From a virus, in the IMG/VR virus record IMGVR_UViG_3300024999_000406, positions 1-23,626 of that record: 23,626 nt of DNA, one strand, 5' to 3'. The position numbers and the translations under genes are program-made. The notes beneath the pieces are model-generated. The model was given only the letters and a program-made list of their open reading frames with translations. It searched no databases and was not told the origin of the DNA. Every line of letters begins with the position of its first letter. Position 1 is the stretch's first letter. This document shows, piece by piece, positions 5,870 through 14,593 of this stretch.

Positions 5870-8800
5870 AGCCGCCACCCGGTGATAGTGTCAATCACGC
5901 CACCCACGGTACTGCTGCCGTCAGGCTTGGTATATGTGCGCTGCAGGTCGGTGATAAATACATCGATAACGGCACCGGAATATGGATGCTCGATCTGTAT
6001 CCGGTCGCAGATTTCATCCTGCAGATGGGCAATTTTCTCGAATGACAGCCGGCTGCGTTGGGCCTGGACGATGGCCATTTCGTGTTCCGCCACCTCACGG
6101 CAACTCTGCGTCGTATAGCAGAACGGGTCATCGAACGTCTCGGTAACCACCAGGCCGCCGAGTAGGGCTTGAAATTCGGTGTCGTCAACCTGCGCCGAGA
6201 CGATCTGTTTTTCCTCGCCGGTCGGCTTGGCGTAAACCTCATAGGAGTAGCTTGCTACTTGCCCGAGGATGTAATTGATGGCGGCAGAGACGACAGACAG
6301 TGCGAAGATATACGGCCCGCAACTCTGGGTGCAGCTGATCGCGATGGCACCGACGATAAGCAGCAGGGCGATGGCGGCAATCAGCACATCCATGATCCCC
6401 GGTAGAATAATTGTGATCTCGCAATATCGGTTGTTCGGGTCGACCAGGGAAAGGTATTCGTCGCCGCCAGACCGGGACCAGAGGATTTTGAAATCCTTGA
6501 TAGAGGCCAGCACCACAAGGCGCGGGTCGTAGCAAACCCGGTCAAGGTCGGTGCTGTAGTTGACCCGAACAACTTTCGTGTCGTTGTCCCACCATCCGCA
6601 CGACCCCATGATGGTTTCCATCAGCTCTTCGGCGTAAGTGACTTCCAGGAAATACAACCCTTCACCGGTCACCACGACCCGGTTCGTGAACGATGAATAA
6701 TTGTCGTCAGGCGTGAAGCGGATAATCTCAGAGCCTACGTAGGCATGAGAAACAGATTGTTCCAGGTCAATGACCTTCGGCGCGAAGATGCCGTCCATGT
6801 CGAAATACGGCACACATTGAAAGTGGTCGAGAATCGCCGAGATAATGGCCTGGAAATCAACATCGACCCACTGATGGTGAATCTCGTGGGAATTCGGGAA
6901 ATCAGGGATGGCGATGGACCCGGCGTTGATGTTGGCGTGATCCATCAGCAGTGAGGTTGTCATTTGCTCCGGCGCGTTGGTGTCGTACCGCGTCGTTGCC
7001 GGTATCTCGATATCGCCCCAGATGAAATCAGGGCTCACGCAATCAACCTTCATTGTCGGGTATTGGCCGCGCACGTAGTCGATATGTAGTGCGTCAACGA
7101 TGTACTTGCCTTGCGGCTGCCAGTAATCAATGCCGCCGATTCTTTCCCCGAGGGACACCTCGATCTGCTTTCCTTTTTTCAGGAATTCAGACCATGTCGA
7201 ATATCGGTTATTCGGGTCAAAGAGATGGCCATGGCTGACGGCAAAAGAGAGCGTCCCGGTCTTATCCACAGACCATCCGAGCGTCACCGGTTGGCCGTCA
7301 ACGAGATAATCGGCCAAGGTTTTTTCCTTCACATCACGGTCCCACACCGCGCTTAATTCCGTACCGTCAAGCCGGGTCCAGGTTGACCACAGGATGTTTT
7401 CCTGGTCGACAGCGACGGCTTGGTTGGTTTCTGCCCGGCCAAGTGTCAGGTCTTCCGGCGTACCCCATACCCAGCCGCCAGAATTAATGCCTTCTGTGAG
7501 CTTCCCCTTATTGAAAGATCCGTCCTCGTCAAACACCTGGACGCCGGTCGTGACAAAAACCGCACCGGTCATAATCCTTCCATTCTCGGCGTCATAGGCC
7601 ACAGAATAAATATTACCGTCGCTGAACCCTTGCACTGAATTTTGATCGTAAAGTGTCCATGCTCCGCTCTCGATATCGAAAGACGCCACACCACCGATAG
7701 AATCGTCGACGGCAACCAATATCCTGCCATCACCGGTCGGCACCTTTTGGATAAGATTGTATTCGTTAACGGTCGCCCATGACGGCTGGTAATATGTGAT
7801 CTCTTCGGTGTCGAGGTTGATTTTTACCATTCCTCGATGGTTTTCCTGGTCGTCTATGGTCACATAGTCAAATGAACCGTACAGACAGCCATCGTAATAA
7901 CAGGCATGATGCACCCCGCCATGAGGATACGATGAGTGGGTAGATACCGCAAATTCCTTTAAAATCTCGCCACTCAACATGTCGATAACCGTTGTTTTTC
8001 CCGGTTTGTTGCTCCATGTTGGGAGTGAAGAGTTCGCCAAAACGATGATGCAATTCCTCTCGGGGACAACTATCATCTGTCCCATGCCGTCAACCTGCGC
8101 GTCGGTAAACAGATCCGCTGTCGACAAAATCACATGGAAGGGATATTTGCCGGTGGCTGCATCAATCGTCTCGGTGAGGTCGATATACCCAAGGACCGTC
8201 GATCTGAAATATATATAGCCGTTTGCCAGTAACACATAGACCCGTTTTGCCGTCGCGTCGGCCCACGTGGCCTTAATATTTGCAGCGTATTCGGTATCAA
8301 AAGATGCCTTGTAATATGGCCAGGTGACATCTACGTTACAGGTAATCTCAAGGTCTGGGTTGGAGCTGAAGGAGTATTCGGTTATCGTCTCTTCGATATC
8401 ATTGATAACACAAAGGACCTTTGTGTTTCCAGCGGTGGAAAAGACAATATACTCTCCATCTCCTCGATCTTTCTGCGCCCAAACATGATCATTTTTGAAG
8501 ATGTCATTGTACCCAGGAGAGGTCTGTGTGGTATACGACTGGACAACTTCCCATGACTCGGTGTCGATAACAACTATGCCGCACAGTATTCTGTATCCTG
8601 AATAATAATGGACCTGATATACATAGAGGCGATGCGTGGCAGGGTTAAAGTGCAGACTTGAGGCATCAACGTAAGAGTCGTATTCACAATCAACCGGCCA
8701 TAACAAGGTTTCACTGTTCGCAGTCAGCACCTTGCGCTCGTCGGTGTAGGCAAGCGCTAAATCGCCGTTGGTGCGCTCCGCAATGAATGGATTGATGCAC

Positions 8801-9591
8801 GACGTTCCCCATTCGGTATATGTGGTCACCTGTACCGGTGCGCCCCACGTTGCCCCGCTGTCGGCCGACAAGATGTAGTAGACATTCGATATGGTCGTCA
8901 GGCCCTCATCCTTCTCGAAGTCCACGTAATCGAAAAACAGCAAGGTCTCGCCGCCTGTCGTGTGAATCATTGCGAGGTTGGCGATGGTCCTGGTGTTGAG
9001 CAGGCCCAAAAGGGTCACATTGCTCGCCGCCGACCATGTGAGGAAGTCTGCGGAAGTCCTTGTCCTGATCTGGTACGTTTCCGCCGTTGAATTGTAAACG
9101 ATGTATGCCAACAGGAAAGATCCATCCGCCAACCGCACAACCGCCGGGTCGAGTGGCGTTTCCGGGGATACCAGTGTTTGAATGATGGCCGAGGCGGAAA
9201 CGACATTGCTCGAACCATCCAGGACCGTGCGGCGAAGAACGCGGCCTACTGTGTAGACGATTCCGATATTGCCGTCCACCAGTTCGGCGGCGGCGATATT
9301 CTGAATGGTGCCGTAATTGACTGGCGAAACGGATTCAGTCCAGAATGTGCGGTTGTCGTCGGTTCTGACCTGGACAATATTGACGCCGTTGCGGATAAAG
9401 AGCCCGACCATGGCGGACGATACGGAAGGAATCAGGATGTTCTTTTCTTCCTTGATCGATGAACCGTTGAAATATTCACCATCGAAGGGAATGGAATCCT
9501 GTGCCTGAGTGGCCAACATCTTAATGATGGGATGGCGGCCAGTGATGCTGTCCTGCGCGGCGGCGAGTGCCGGTGTAAGCGTGATGGCCAT
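5866..9591 (-). CDS. Tail hub protein with large beta-propeller insertion
   Basis: 1241 aa. The N-terminus (LTPALAAAQDSITGRHPIIK) and the C-terminal third (about 745-1241, including GWSVDKTGTLSF and a long hub-like tail ending near YTKPDGSS) look like one phage tail-hub protein. Between them, residues about 50-745 contain repeating four-stranded patterns with an Asp-box (SADSGATW at 242-249) and later quinoprotein/WD-like blades (DGRILVAVDD, YSVAYDAENGRIMTG), suggesting one or two beta-propellers. Two hydrophobic segments lie at about 1067-1087 and 1094-1112. The start overlaps the upstream stop (TAATG). Likely role: tail tip, receptor or glycan binding and genome delivery. Domain limits are by eye. 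Confidence 0.85.
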   Translation of the reverse strand: MAITLTPALAAAQDSITGRHPIIKMLATQAQDSIPFDGEYFNGSSIKEEKNILIPSVSSAMVGLFIRNGVNIVQVRTDDNRTFWTESVSPVNYGTIQNIAAAELVDGNIGIVYTVGRVLRRTVLDGSSNVVSASAIIQTLVSPETPLDPAVVRLADGSFLLAYIVYNSTAETYQIRTRTSADFLTWSAASNVTLLGLLNTRTIANLAMIHTTGGETLLFFDYVDFEKDEGLTTISNVYYILSADSGATWGAPVQVTTYTEWGTSCINPFIAERTNGDLALAYTDERKVLTANSETLLWPVDCEYDSYVDASSLHFNPATHRLYVYQVHYYSGYRILCGIVVIDTESWEVVQSYTTQTSPGYNDIFKNDHVWAQKDRGDGEYIVFSTAGNTKVLCVINDIEETITEYSFSSNPDLEITCNVDVTWPYYKASFDTEYAANIKATWADATAKRVYVLLANGYIYFRSTVLGYIDLTETIDAATGKYPFHVILSTADLFTDAQVDGMGQMIVVPERNCIIVLANSSLPTWSNKPGKTTVIDMLSGEILKEFAVSTHSSYPHGGVHHACYYDGCLYGSFDYVTIDDQENHRGMVKINLDTEEITYYQPSWATVNEYNLIQKVPTGDGRILVAVDDSIGGVASFDIESGAWTLYDQNSVQGFSDGNIYSVAYDAENGRIMTGAVFVTTGVQVFDEDGSFNKGKLTEGINSGGWVWGTPEDLTLGRAETNQAVAVDQENILWSTWTRLDGTELSAVWDRDVKEKTLADYLVDGQPVTLGWSVDKTGTLSFAVSHGHLFDPNNRYSTWSEFLKKGKQIEVSLGERIGGIDYWQPQGKYIVDALHIDYVRGQYPTMKVDCVSPDFIWGDIEIPATTRYDTNAPEQMTTSLLMDHANINAGSIAIPDFPNSHEIHHQWVDVDFQAIISAILDHFQCVPYFDMDGIFAPKVIDLEQSVSHAYVGSEIIRFTPDDNYSSFTNRVVVTGEGLYFLEVTYAEELMETIMGSCGWWDNDTKVVRVNYSTDLDRVCYDPRLVVLASIKDFKILWSRSGGDEYLSLVDPNNRYCEITIILPGIMDVLIAAIALLLIVGAIAISCTQSCGPYIFALSVVSAAINYILGQVASYSYEVYAKPTGEEKQIVSAQVDDTEFQALLGGLVVTETFDDPFCYTTQSCREVAEHEMAIVQAQRSRLSFEKIAHLQDEICDRIQIEHPYSGAVIDVFITDLQRTYTKPDGSSTVGGVIDTITGWRL

Positions 9592-9971
9592 TAAACCGCC
9601 ACTCCTTCGTCAAGGATCAAGAGCTTCATGGATACATTCTGCCGCCACCACTTCCCCAAGAACATGAATAATTGGCCGTCGTAGTCCAGAACCTCAACCG
9701 AGTATTTCTTTCCGCCGCCGTCTTGCGGCGTCCAAAATACCGGAGTGTCGGCGAGGTAAATGGTCTCCATGGCGTCATATTGGGCGGTCTCACACAGGGT
9801 CCAGTCGAGGGTGATCTTTTTCCCGGTCAGCATTGCGCCCCATGAGAAAAAGGCTACTCCGCCGTAGGTCTGCACATCGGCCGTGGTCCTGACGGGTGTC
9901 AAAAGATTGGACACCTTGTTCGGATTTCGGGAAAATGTGTAATTCCCGAGCGACATCCGCAGGTAGCTCAT
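9591..9971 (-). CDS. Distal-tail-like small tail protein
   Basis: 126-aa protein between the tape measure and the hub, the position of Dit-type proteins in siphophages. It is beta-rich with conserved-looking elements MSLGNYTFSRNP at 6-17, ITLDWTLCE near 53-61 and a Trp-rich end (FLGKWWRQNVSMKLLIL). It lacks the C-terminal galectin-like half of larger Dit proteins, so if it is Dit-like it is the ring-forming half only. Both junctions are overlapping (ATGA upstream, TAATG downstream). The call rests mainly on gene order and size. Confidence 0.75.
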   Translation of the reverse strand: MSYLRMSLGNYTFSRNPNKVSNLLTPVRTTADVQTYGGVAFFSWGAMLTGKKITLDWTLCETAQYDAMETIYLADTPVFWTPQDGGGKKYSVEVLDYDGQLFMFLGKWWRQNVSMKLLILDEGVAV

Positions 9972-12900
9972 GCGGCCCCCCGGATCACCCTGATAACCGC
10001 GTCTTCAATCTCCCGCTTCAATTCAACCGATATCCTCTTCGACATCTCGCCGCCATTGATCGCAACCGGGACGTTGATGGTATTTGACTGGTTTACGCTG
10101 CTCTGCTGTGCATTGTCCTTCCGCCCTACAATATGCTGACTGAGTGCTTCAAGTTGTCCGGGGGTAAACACCGCTTCATCTTTCTTGAGGATGCTCAGGA
10201 ATTCGTCAGACTTGAGACCGTTATGAAATTTGGGGATTCCGGATGTGCTCGCCAGGGGAACATCACGAGTGAATGCAGGCTGATCAACACCGACAACACC
10301 GCCGCCATGCATGGCCCCTGCCCCGGCGCTCATCCCAGCCCTCAGCCAACTGACCCCGCTTGTCATGTTGCCGATCAACCACTTCGCCCAGAAGTCGGCA
10401 AGCGCCCGGGTAAGGGAATTCATGAAACCCTTGAAATAGTCCATGAAGGATTTCATGTCGCCCTGCAGCGCGTCGAAGAACAGGTCTTCAAACGATGAGT
10501 GCATGGCGTTGGCGGTATCACTGGCGAGATCAGCCATGCGTTTTGTCGATGAGGCCCAATCTTTGGTAGCGTCCTTCCATGCTACGGCAAAGGCCCCGGC
10601 CTCGGTCGTCATGTCTTGATATCTCTGCCGCAGGGCATCAAGGTATGCGAGGTGTTCTGGAGACTCGCCCCTGAGTTTCGCCAGCTCGATTTCAATGTCG
10701 AGCAGCTTGGCTTCGGCCGCCGCCTGCTTTTCGTATTCGCCGGTCAGTTCAGCGAGGGAAGAAGCCGCTTCGCCTGCCGATCTGGCCTTGTCAAGTTCCA
10801 GTTCGCGGTAATTGATGGCCTGCTGTTTCTGAAGGGCAAAGAGCGCCTGCTGCGCCGCCATGTCGCCTTCCCGTGCGGCCGCCATCATTCTGAGCCGTTC
10901 GACGCTCTGGTTGTCGAGTGATGCCTGTTCGCGGGCCGCTTCAAGGGTCTTGCCTTGGGATTCAAGGAGTTGGATCTCGATTTCCTTGTATGCTCGCAAG
11001 GTTTCCCGGCTGGTAGTGATCGCTTCGGCGGACCCTTTCTCCCGCGCAATGTTCAGTTTGCCCTGTGCCTCTTCGACTGCCCGTGTGGCGTTCTCAACCC
11101 GCTTGAGTGCGTCGTACTCGTTCTTCAGGTCTTTATCGGGCCTGGACTTGCCTTCTTTGTCGGTGACCGGCGCAACCTTGGCGGCGGCAGCCTGCGCGTC
11201 GGCAAGCTCCTTCTGCTTGGCCTTCAGGTCGGCCTCGAGGGATTTCTCGGCAATGCTCTGTCTGGTGTCGACATATTTCTGATAAGATTCAATCCCGAGC
11301 GCGTAGGCCGTCTCGTTGACTTGCTGCTCCATGTCGAGGCTGTTTTTGATGATGGCGAGCTTGCGCTCTTCGGCCGCCTTGAGGTATTCAAACTTCGCGC
11401 TGTTGGCGGCATTCATGTCATTGGCCAGGCTTCGGCCGCCATCCTCGTCAGGTGCCGCCGGATTCCGCACAAACTTGTCAGATGTTCCGCCGCTCCTGCC
11501 GGTGCCGTCGGTATTCAGGCCGATTGATCTGTTTGCCAACCCTTGTAGCTTGCGGTCGCCCTCTTCGTATCTCTTTTTAAAAAGGTCGTTCCACTCCCGG
11601 AACTTGGAATCCATGTCGCCGAAAGTCAGGGCCGCGCCGATGGTCGTCATCGTCCCGCCGACTTTATCAAGCAGCATGTTGAGCCGGTAGAATTCCGCTA
11701 TGATCGACGTGACACCTTCCTTGATCGACGTAACACCTGAAAGGAAATCCTCGGACCATTTGAGCTGTTTGGTCTTTTCATCCATCACAACGATGGAATC
11801 GATGATCTCTTTCAGCTCAAGCTTGAACGCTTCAAAGAGAGGTTCACCGATCAAGGCGGCTACCTGCTGGGCAACGTCAAGCATGTTCGACATGACGCCT
11901 TTCCAGGTGCTCTGCAGTTCGACCCCGGCCACCTGATACGCAGACAGTTTGCCCATCAGGAAATTAAACATGCCGTTTGCGTTGCCCTTGAATTCCGCCA
12001 CATCCTTGTTGGTGATTCCGAGGACCGTGGCAATTCGGCTTGTTCGCGGATTGATGGCACCGGTCAGCATGCTGCGCGTTTCCTCACCGAGTTGGTGCAT
12101 CAAGGCCCCGGATGCGTCGATAGCGCCGGCAGCCTGAATCATGGCTGTGGTGAACTGCTGCACCTGTGACTTGTCGAAGCCGGCCCGCATGGCAACCGGC
12201 AGGGTCTCTTGATATGCCCTGACAAGCTGGTCAAGGGTCGCGATGGTGGCAAGATTCGCGGCCTTCAATTCCTCAAGGACATCTCTTGAATCGGACTGTG
12301 CCTCCTTGAATGCCGCCGCGCCGTCCAATACTTTGCCGGTGTAGACGTCGACATACTTGCCGGCCGTAAGGAATGATGAGGCAATGCCGAGTTGAGATAT
12401 TTCGATCTGCGCGTTGTAGGTGATGACGCTTTTCAGGCCGTCAATCAGTTTTGATATCGCCGTGAACGCCGCAGTATAAATTCCGACCGTGATGATCATG
12501 TCCTTGAATTTCGTCATCGAAAATTCAGTGGACTTGCCGAGATTGTTCATCCCGGCGGCGGTCTTGTCTATGGTCGCCTGGGATACGTTCATCGACGCCC
12601 CAAGTTGGCGCATTTCCTGCTCGGTGAGGTTGGCGGCCTTAGCGATGCTGGCGAGTGCTCTTTCTTGCGCTTTAGTGGCCTGGGTCTGCAGGAGTTTGCC
12701 TTGCAGTCTGGCAAATTCGGTTTCCGTCAATCCGGTTTGCCGCTGCAGGGTCTTCATGTCGACCCCGAGCGAATCCATGGCAGCGCCGGCAACCTTGCCG
12801 CTATTCGAAAGCGCGGTCAGGTCGTTTGCAAATGCGGCGGTCTGGCCCTTGAACCCGGCGAACAGTCCGGCGTTGGCTTCCAGTGAGAGAGAGGACATTG

Positions 12901-13366
12901 CAGCAGCGGCGCCATGGATGGCTGTCGTGACCGTGTAAACCTGTGCAGCAGACACGCCCATCTGCTGGCCAAGGGCGGCAATCTCAACTTTCGACAGTCC
13001 GGCAGCCACCGCAACTGACTTGAGAGCTTTTTCCTGCTGGCTGGCGGCCTGGGTCTCAAGCATCCGCTGCTGCAGTTTGACAAACTCGCCACTGGCAAGG
13101 CCGGTGATTCGCTGCAGACCCCCAAGGCCGACGCCGATATTCTGGAAGCTTTCTTTTACCAGGCTCTGCGAGCGTGAAAGGGTCCCGAGATTGGCAACCA
13201 GACTGTTGATGCTACCCTTGATTTTCGACGGTGCGAAGGCGTTGTTCAGCGCATCCGACATGCCCTTGGCAGATTCGGTGATAATCTGCTTCGCCTGCAG
13301 CATGTCCTTGCGGAGCTGGGTGTAATCTCCCTTGATCGGTACATAGATGCCCGTTATTTTTCTCAT
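9968..13366 (-). CDS. Tape measure protein
   Basis: 1132-aa, helix-rich protein that would set tail length and be threaded inside the tail tube. It has a coiled-coil N-terminus with a duplicated 63-residue block (84-146 and 207-269), hydrophobic patches near 290-308 (MIITVGIYTAAFTAI), a long charged coiled coil through about 640-900, and a lambda-type C-terminus with FEDLFFDALQGDMKSFMDYF followed by Gly-rich GGGVVGVDQP and SILKKDEAVFTPGQLEAL. Size and place after the tail chaperone fit the family. It starts by ATGA overlap with the gp10-like gene. At about 1.5 angstrom per residue, a tail of roughly 150-170 nm would be expected; that is a rule of thumb, not a measurement. Confidence 0.96.
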   Translation of the reverse strand: MRKITGIYVPIKGDYTQLRKDMLQAKQIITESAKGMSDALNNAFAPSKIKGSINSLVANLGTLSRSQSLVKESFQNIGVGLGGLQRITGLASGEFVKLQQRMLETQAASQQEKALKSVAVAAGLSKVEIAALGQQMGVSAAQVYTVTTAIHGAAAAMSSLSLEANAGLFAGFKGQTAAFANDLTALSNSGKVAGAAMDSLGVDMKTLQRQTGLTETEFARLQGKLLQTQATKAQERALASIAKAANLTEQEMRQLGASMNVSQATIDKTAAGMNNLGKSTEFSMTKFKDMIITVGIYTAAFTAISKLIDGLKSVITYNAQIEISQLGIASSFLTAGKYVDVYTGKVLDGAAAFKEAQSDSRDVLEELKAANLATIATLDQLVRAYQETLPVAMRAGFDKSQVQQFTTAMIQAAGAIDASGALMHQLGEETRSMLTGAINPRTSRIATVLGITNKDVAEFKGNANGMFNFLMGKLSAYQVAGVELQSTWKGVMSNMLDVAQQVAALIGEPLFEAFKLELKEIIDSIVVMDEKTKQLKWSEDFLSGVTSIKEGVTSIIAEFYRLNMLLDKVGGTMTTIGAALTFGDMDSKFREWNDLFKKRYEEGDRKLQGLANRSIGLNTDGTGRSGGTSDKFVRNPAAPDEDGGRSLANDMNAANSAKFEYLKAAEERKLAIIKNSLDMEQQVNETAYALGIESYQKYVDTRQSIAEKSLEADLKAKQKELADAQAAAAKVAPVTDKEGKSRPDKDLKNEYDALKRVENATRAVEEAQGKLNIAREKGSAEAITTSRETLRAYKEIEIQLLESQGKTLEAAREQASLDNQSVERLRMMAAAREGDMAAQQALFALQKQQAINYRELELDKARSAGEAASSLAELTGEYEKQAAAEAKLLDIEIELAKLRGESPEHLAYLDALRQRYQDMTTEAGAFAVAWKDATKDWASSTKRMADLASDTANAMHSSFEDLFFDALQGDMKSFMDYFKGFMNSLTRALADFWAKWLIGNMTSGVSWLRAGMSAGAGAMHGGGVVGVDQPAFTRDVPLASTSGIPKFHNGLKSDEFLSILKKDEAVFTPGQLEALSQHIVGRKDNAQQSSVNQSNTINVPVAINGGEMSKRISVELKREIEDAVIRVIRGAA
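12560..13117 (-). repeat. Duplicated 63-residue block in tape measure
   Basis: Residues 84-146 (nt 13117-12929) and 207-269 (nt 12748-12560) align without gaps at a spacing of 123 residues. Shared positions include LQR-TGL, EF--LQ--LL-TQA, Q--AL-S-A-AA-L and QLG--M-VS-A. The block is all helical and resembles a repeated structural unit of the inner tail. Confidence 0.8.
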
Positions 13367-13722
13367 TCGCCGTCACCTATTTCGCCGATAGTTTCTTCAA
13401 GGGCTTTCCGTAAAAAAGAATGTGCCGGGACTCGTTCACCTGTCGGTTTGCCGGCAATGAATTTCACGTGACCGTATTCAACAAGATGGGCTTTGGGGTC
13501 TTTGGCGAAGACGATGTATCCACCGTCCTCGAATTTGGATTTCCGCATTCCGATGCTTTTGCGGAGTTTGCCCTTGCGGTCGATAAAAGCACTTGTGTTT
13601 CTGGCCTTATCGCGCACGGATGTTGCGATGGGGAGAATGTCCTTGCTGTCGATGTTGTTGATGATCTCGTCGACTTCGGTGTCGAACCCTTCGATATTGA
13701 CGATGACTTCAGCGTTCAGCAT
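13363..13722 (-). CDS. HK97 gp10-like tail completion/neck protein
   Basis: 119-aa protein with the HK97-gp10 family signature: AHLVEYGH at 78-85 and VPAHSFLRKALEE at 98-110, preceded by a basic segment (RKGKLRKSIGMRKS). Members act at the head-tail junction or in tail completion. It normally lies between the connector genes and the tail tube, but here it sits after the chaperone pair and directly before the tape measure, overlapping them by 14 and 4 nt. The start at 13722 is supported by GCGGAGC upstream. Family assignment is confident; the position is unusual. Confidence 0.88.
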   Translation of the reverse strand: MLNAEVIVNIEGFDTEVDEIINNIDSKDILPIATSVRDKARNTSAFIDRKGKLRKSIGMRKSKFEDGGYIVFAKDPKAHLVEYGHVKFIAGKPTGERVPAHSFLRKALEETIGEIGDGE

Positions 13723-14050
13723 TGCTCCGCATCTCCTTTAAAGCCGCCGATTCCATGATCCGTAGACACTCAAAAACGTCATCGTATTCATCATCGTCCT
13801 TGATCCGCCTGATTGCCGGGATGGTCGGCAGGACTCCAAAATCAAGGCCGGTTGCGCCGTTCATCCCTACTCGCCACTGGGTGAGCATGTCGGCAAAAAC
13901 TGACACCGGGATAACATTGTCCAGGTAAACGCCATCATATTCCCTGAAGCCTTCAGACTCCTGGATCAATTCAACAGGAAGCCCTGTCCGGTTGGCCGTC
14001 TCTTCGATATCGCTGCCGCCGCCCATCAGCGCAACGGCGGCAGCTCTCAG
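13709..14050 (-). CDS. Tail chaperone frameshift extension (gpT-like, DUF1799-like)
   Basis: 113 codons read after a -1 shift from the chaperone gene, entering at CTG 14050. The sequence holds LTQWRVGMNGATGLDFGVLP, the hallmark of DUF1799 proteins found next to tail chaperones. An in-frame ATG at 14026 exists but has no SD and lies in the loop of the downstream hairpin, so independent initiation is unlikely. By analogy with lambda gpGT, the fused product (about 228 aa) would bind both tape measure and tail tube protein during tail assembly. The end overlaps the gp10-like gene by 14 nt. Confidence 0.85.
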   Translation of the reverse strand: MRAAAVALMGGGSDIEETANRTGLPVELIQESEGFREYDGVYLDNVIPVSVFADMLTQWRVGMNGATGLDFGVLPTIPAIRRIKDDDEYDDVFECLRIMESAALKEMRSNAER

Positions 14051-14056
14051 TTTTTT
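14012..14056 (-). promoter_or_regulatory. Programmed -1 ribosomal frameshift signal
   Basis: Minus-strand order: slippery heptamer A_AAA_AAC at 14056-14050 in the correct zero frame (GCA AAA AAC), the TGA stop immediately after at 14049-14047, 5-nt spacer TGAGA, then GCTGCCGCC at 14044-14036 pairing perfectly with GGCGGCAGC at 14020-14012 across a 15-nt loop. Shifting by -1 joins the chaperone to the DUF1799-like frame with no stop between them. All parts expected of a bacterial -1 signal are present except a clear upstream SD-like stimulator. Confidence 0.9.
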
Positions 14057-14394
14057 GCTCGACTCTCAAGAAGCAGTCTCGAGTACTGGCTGAAGATTTC
14101 GAGGTATGCCGCTGGATAGTTGTTGAGGAAAGCCTCAATGTTTTCCTTGTTGAATTCAACGTCCATCCCTTGCCATCCGGTAACAAATTCCGGGAAAGCC
14201 TCCGCCACGGTTTTCCCTTTTTCGGTCACCTTGCCTTTCTTGTCCACCTTCTCGCCGAGCCAGTCGAGGAATTCGGAATACTCCTTGCGGCCCCGGTATT
14301 TGAAGGTGAGCGAGATGGTGCCAAGTTCTTTCTGTCCGGGGACGGTAATTTCGACATCATCCGTAAACTGTGGATCAGGGTTTAGTTTCAGCAT
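14047..14394 (-). CDS. Tail assembly chaperone (gpG-like)
   Basis: 115-aa protein from the ATG at 14394, preceded by AAGGA; a longer reading from 14433 lacks an SD and overlaps the previous gene more. It is mixed alpha/beta (ISLTFKYRGRKEYSEFLDWL) and ends in a helical tail (IEAFLNNYPAAYLEIFSQY) like phage TAC proteins that finish with YP-A---IF--Y. Its position between tube and tape measure is that of lambda gpG. Translation ends at TGA 14049-14047, next to a slippery sequence, so a minority of ribosomes should produce the longer GT-type protein. Chaperones of this kind coat the tape measure and recruit tube subunits. Confidence 0.88.
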   Translation of the reverse strand: MLKLNPDPQFTDDVEITVPGQKELGTISLTFKYRGRKEYSEFLDWLGEKVDKKGKVTEKGKTVAEAFPEFVTGWQGMDVEFNKENIEAFLNNYPAAYLEIFSQYSRLLLESRAKN

Positions 14395-14590
14395 CAGTTT
14401 TTCCTTGTATGATGTCGGATATTTTTTTAACAATACCGCTTTTTAGAATGTACTTGACTGACACTGTGGCAACCTGCGAATGGCCGATATCAATGGTCAC
14501 ATCAATAACTGAATGTTTATTGATATCAATATCCAGAGCCTCGCAGATTGCCCGCGAAACTTGCCTTCCTATAAGTATGTCCTTCGACAT
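14375..14590 (-). CDS. Small hypothetical protein between tail tube and chaperone
   Basis: 71-aa protein starting at ATG 14590, 3 nt after the tail tube stop, with a weak SD. It is rich in Ile/Asp/Lys; residues 7-20 form a likely helix and 25-50 alternate hydrophobic residues as beta strands (SVIDVTIDIGHSQVATVSVKYIL). It overlaps the chaperone start by 20 nt. No family is recognised. The layout suggests a tail assembly accessory that is co-translated with tube and chaperone. Confidence 0.7.
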   Translation of the reverse strand: MSKDILIGRQVSRAICEALDIDINKHSVIDVTIDIGHSQVATVSVKYILKSGIVKKISDIIQGKTDAETKP

Positions 14591-14593
14591 TGA

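Noticed and set aside
10955-11527. Forward-strand ORF of 190 codons inside the tape measure
   Set aside because: Antisense to a clear coiled-coil coding region; long opposite frames are common opposite Ala/Glu/Lys-rich helices.
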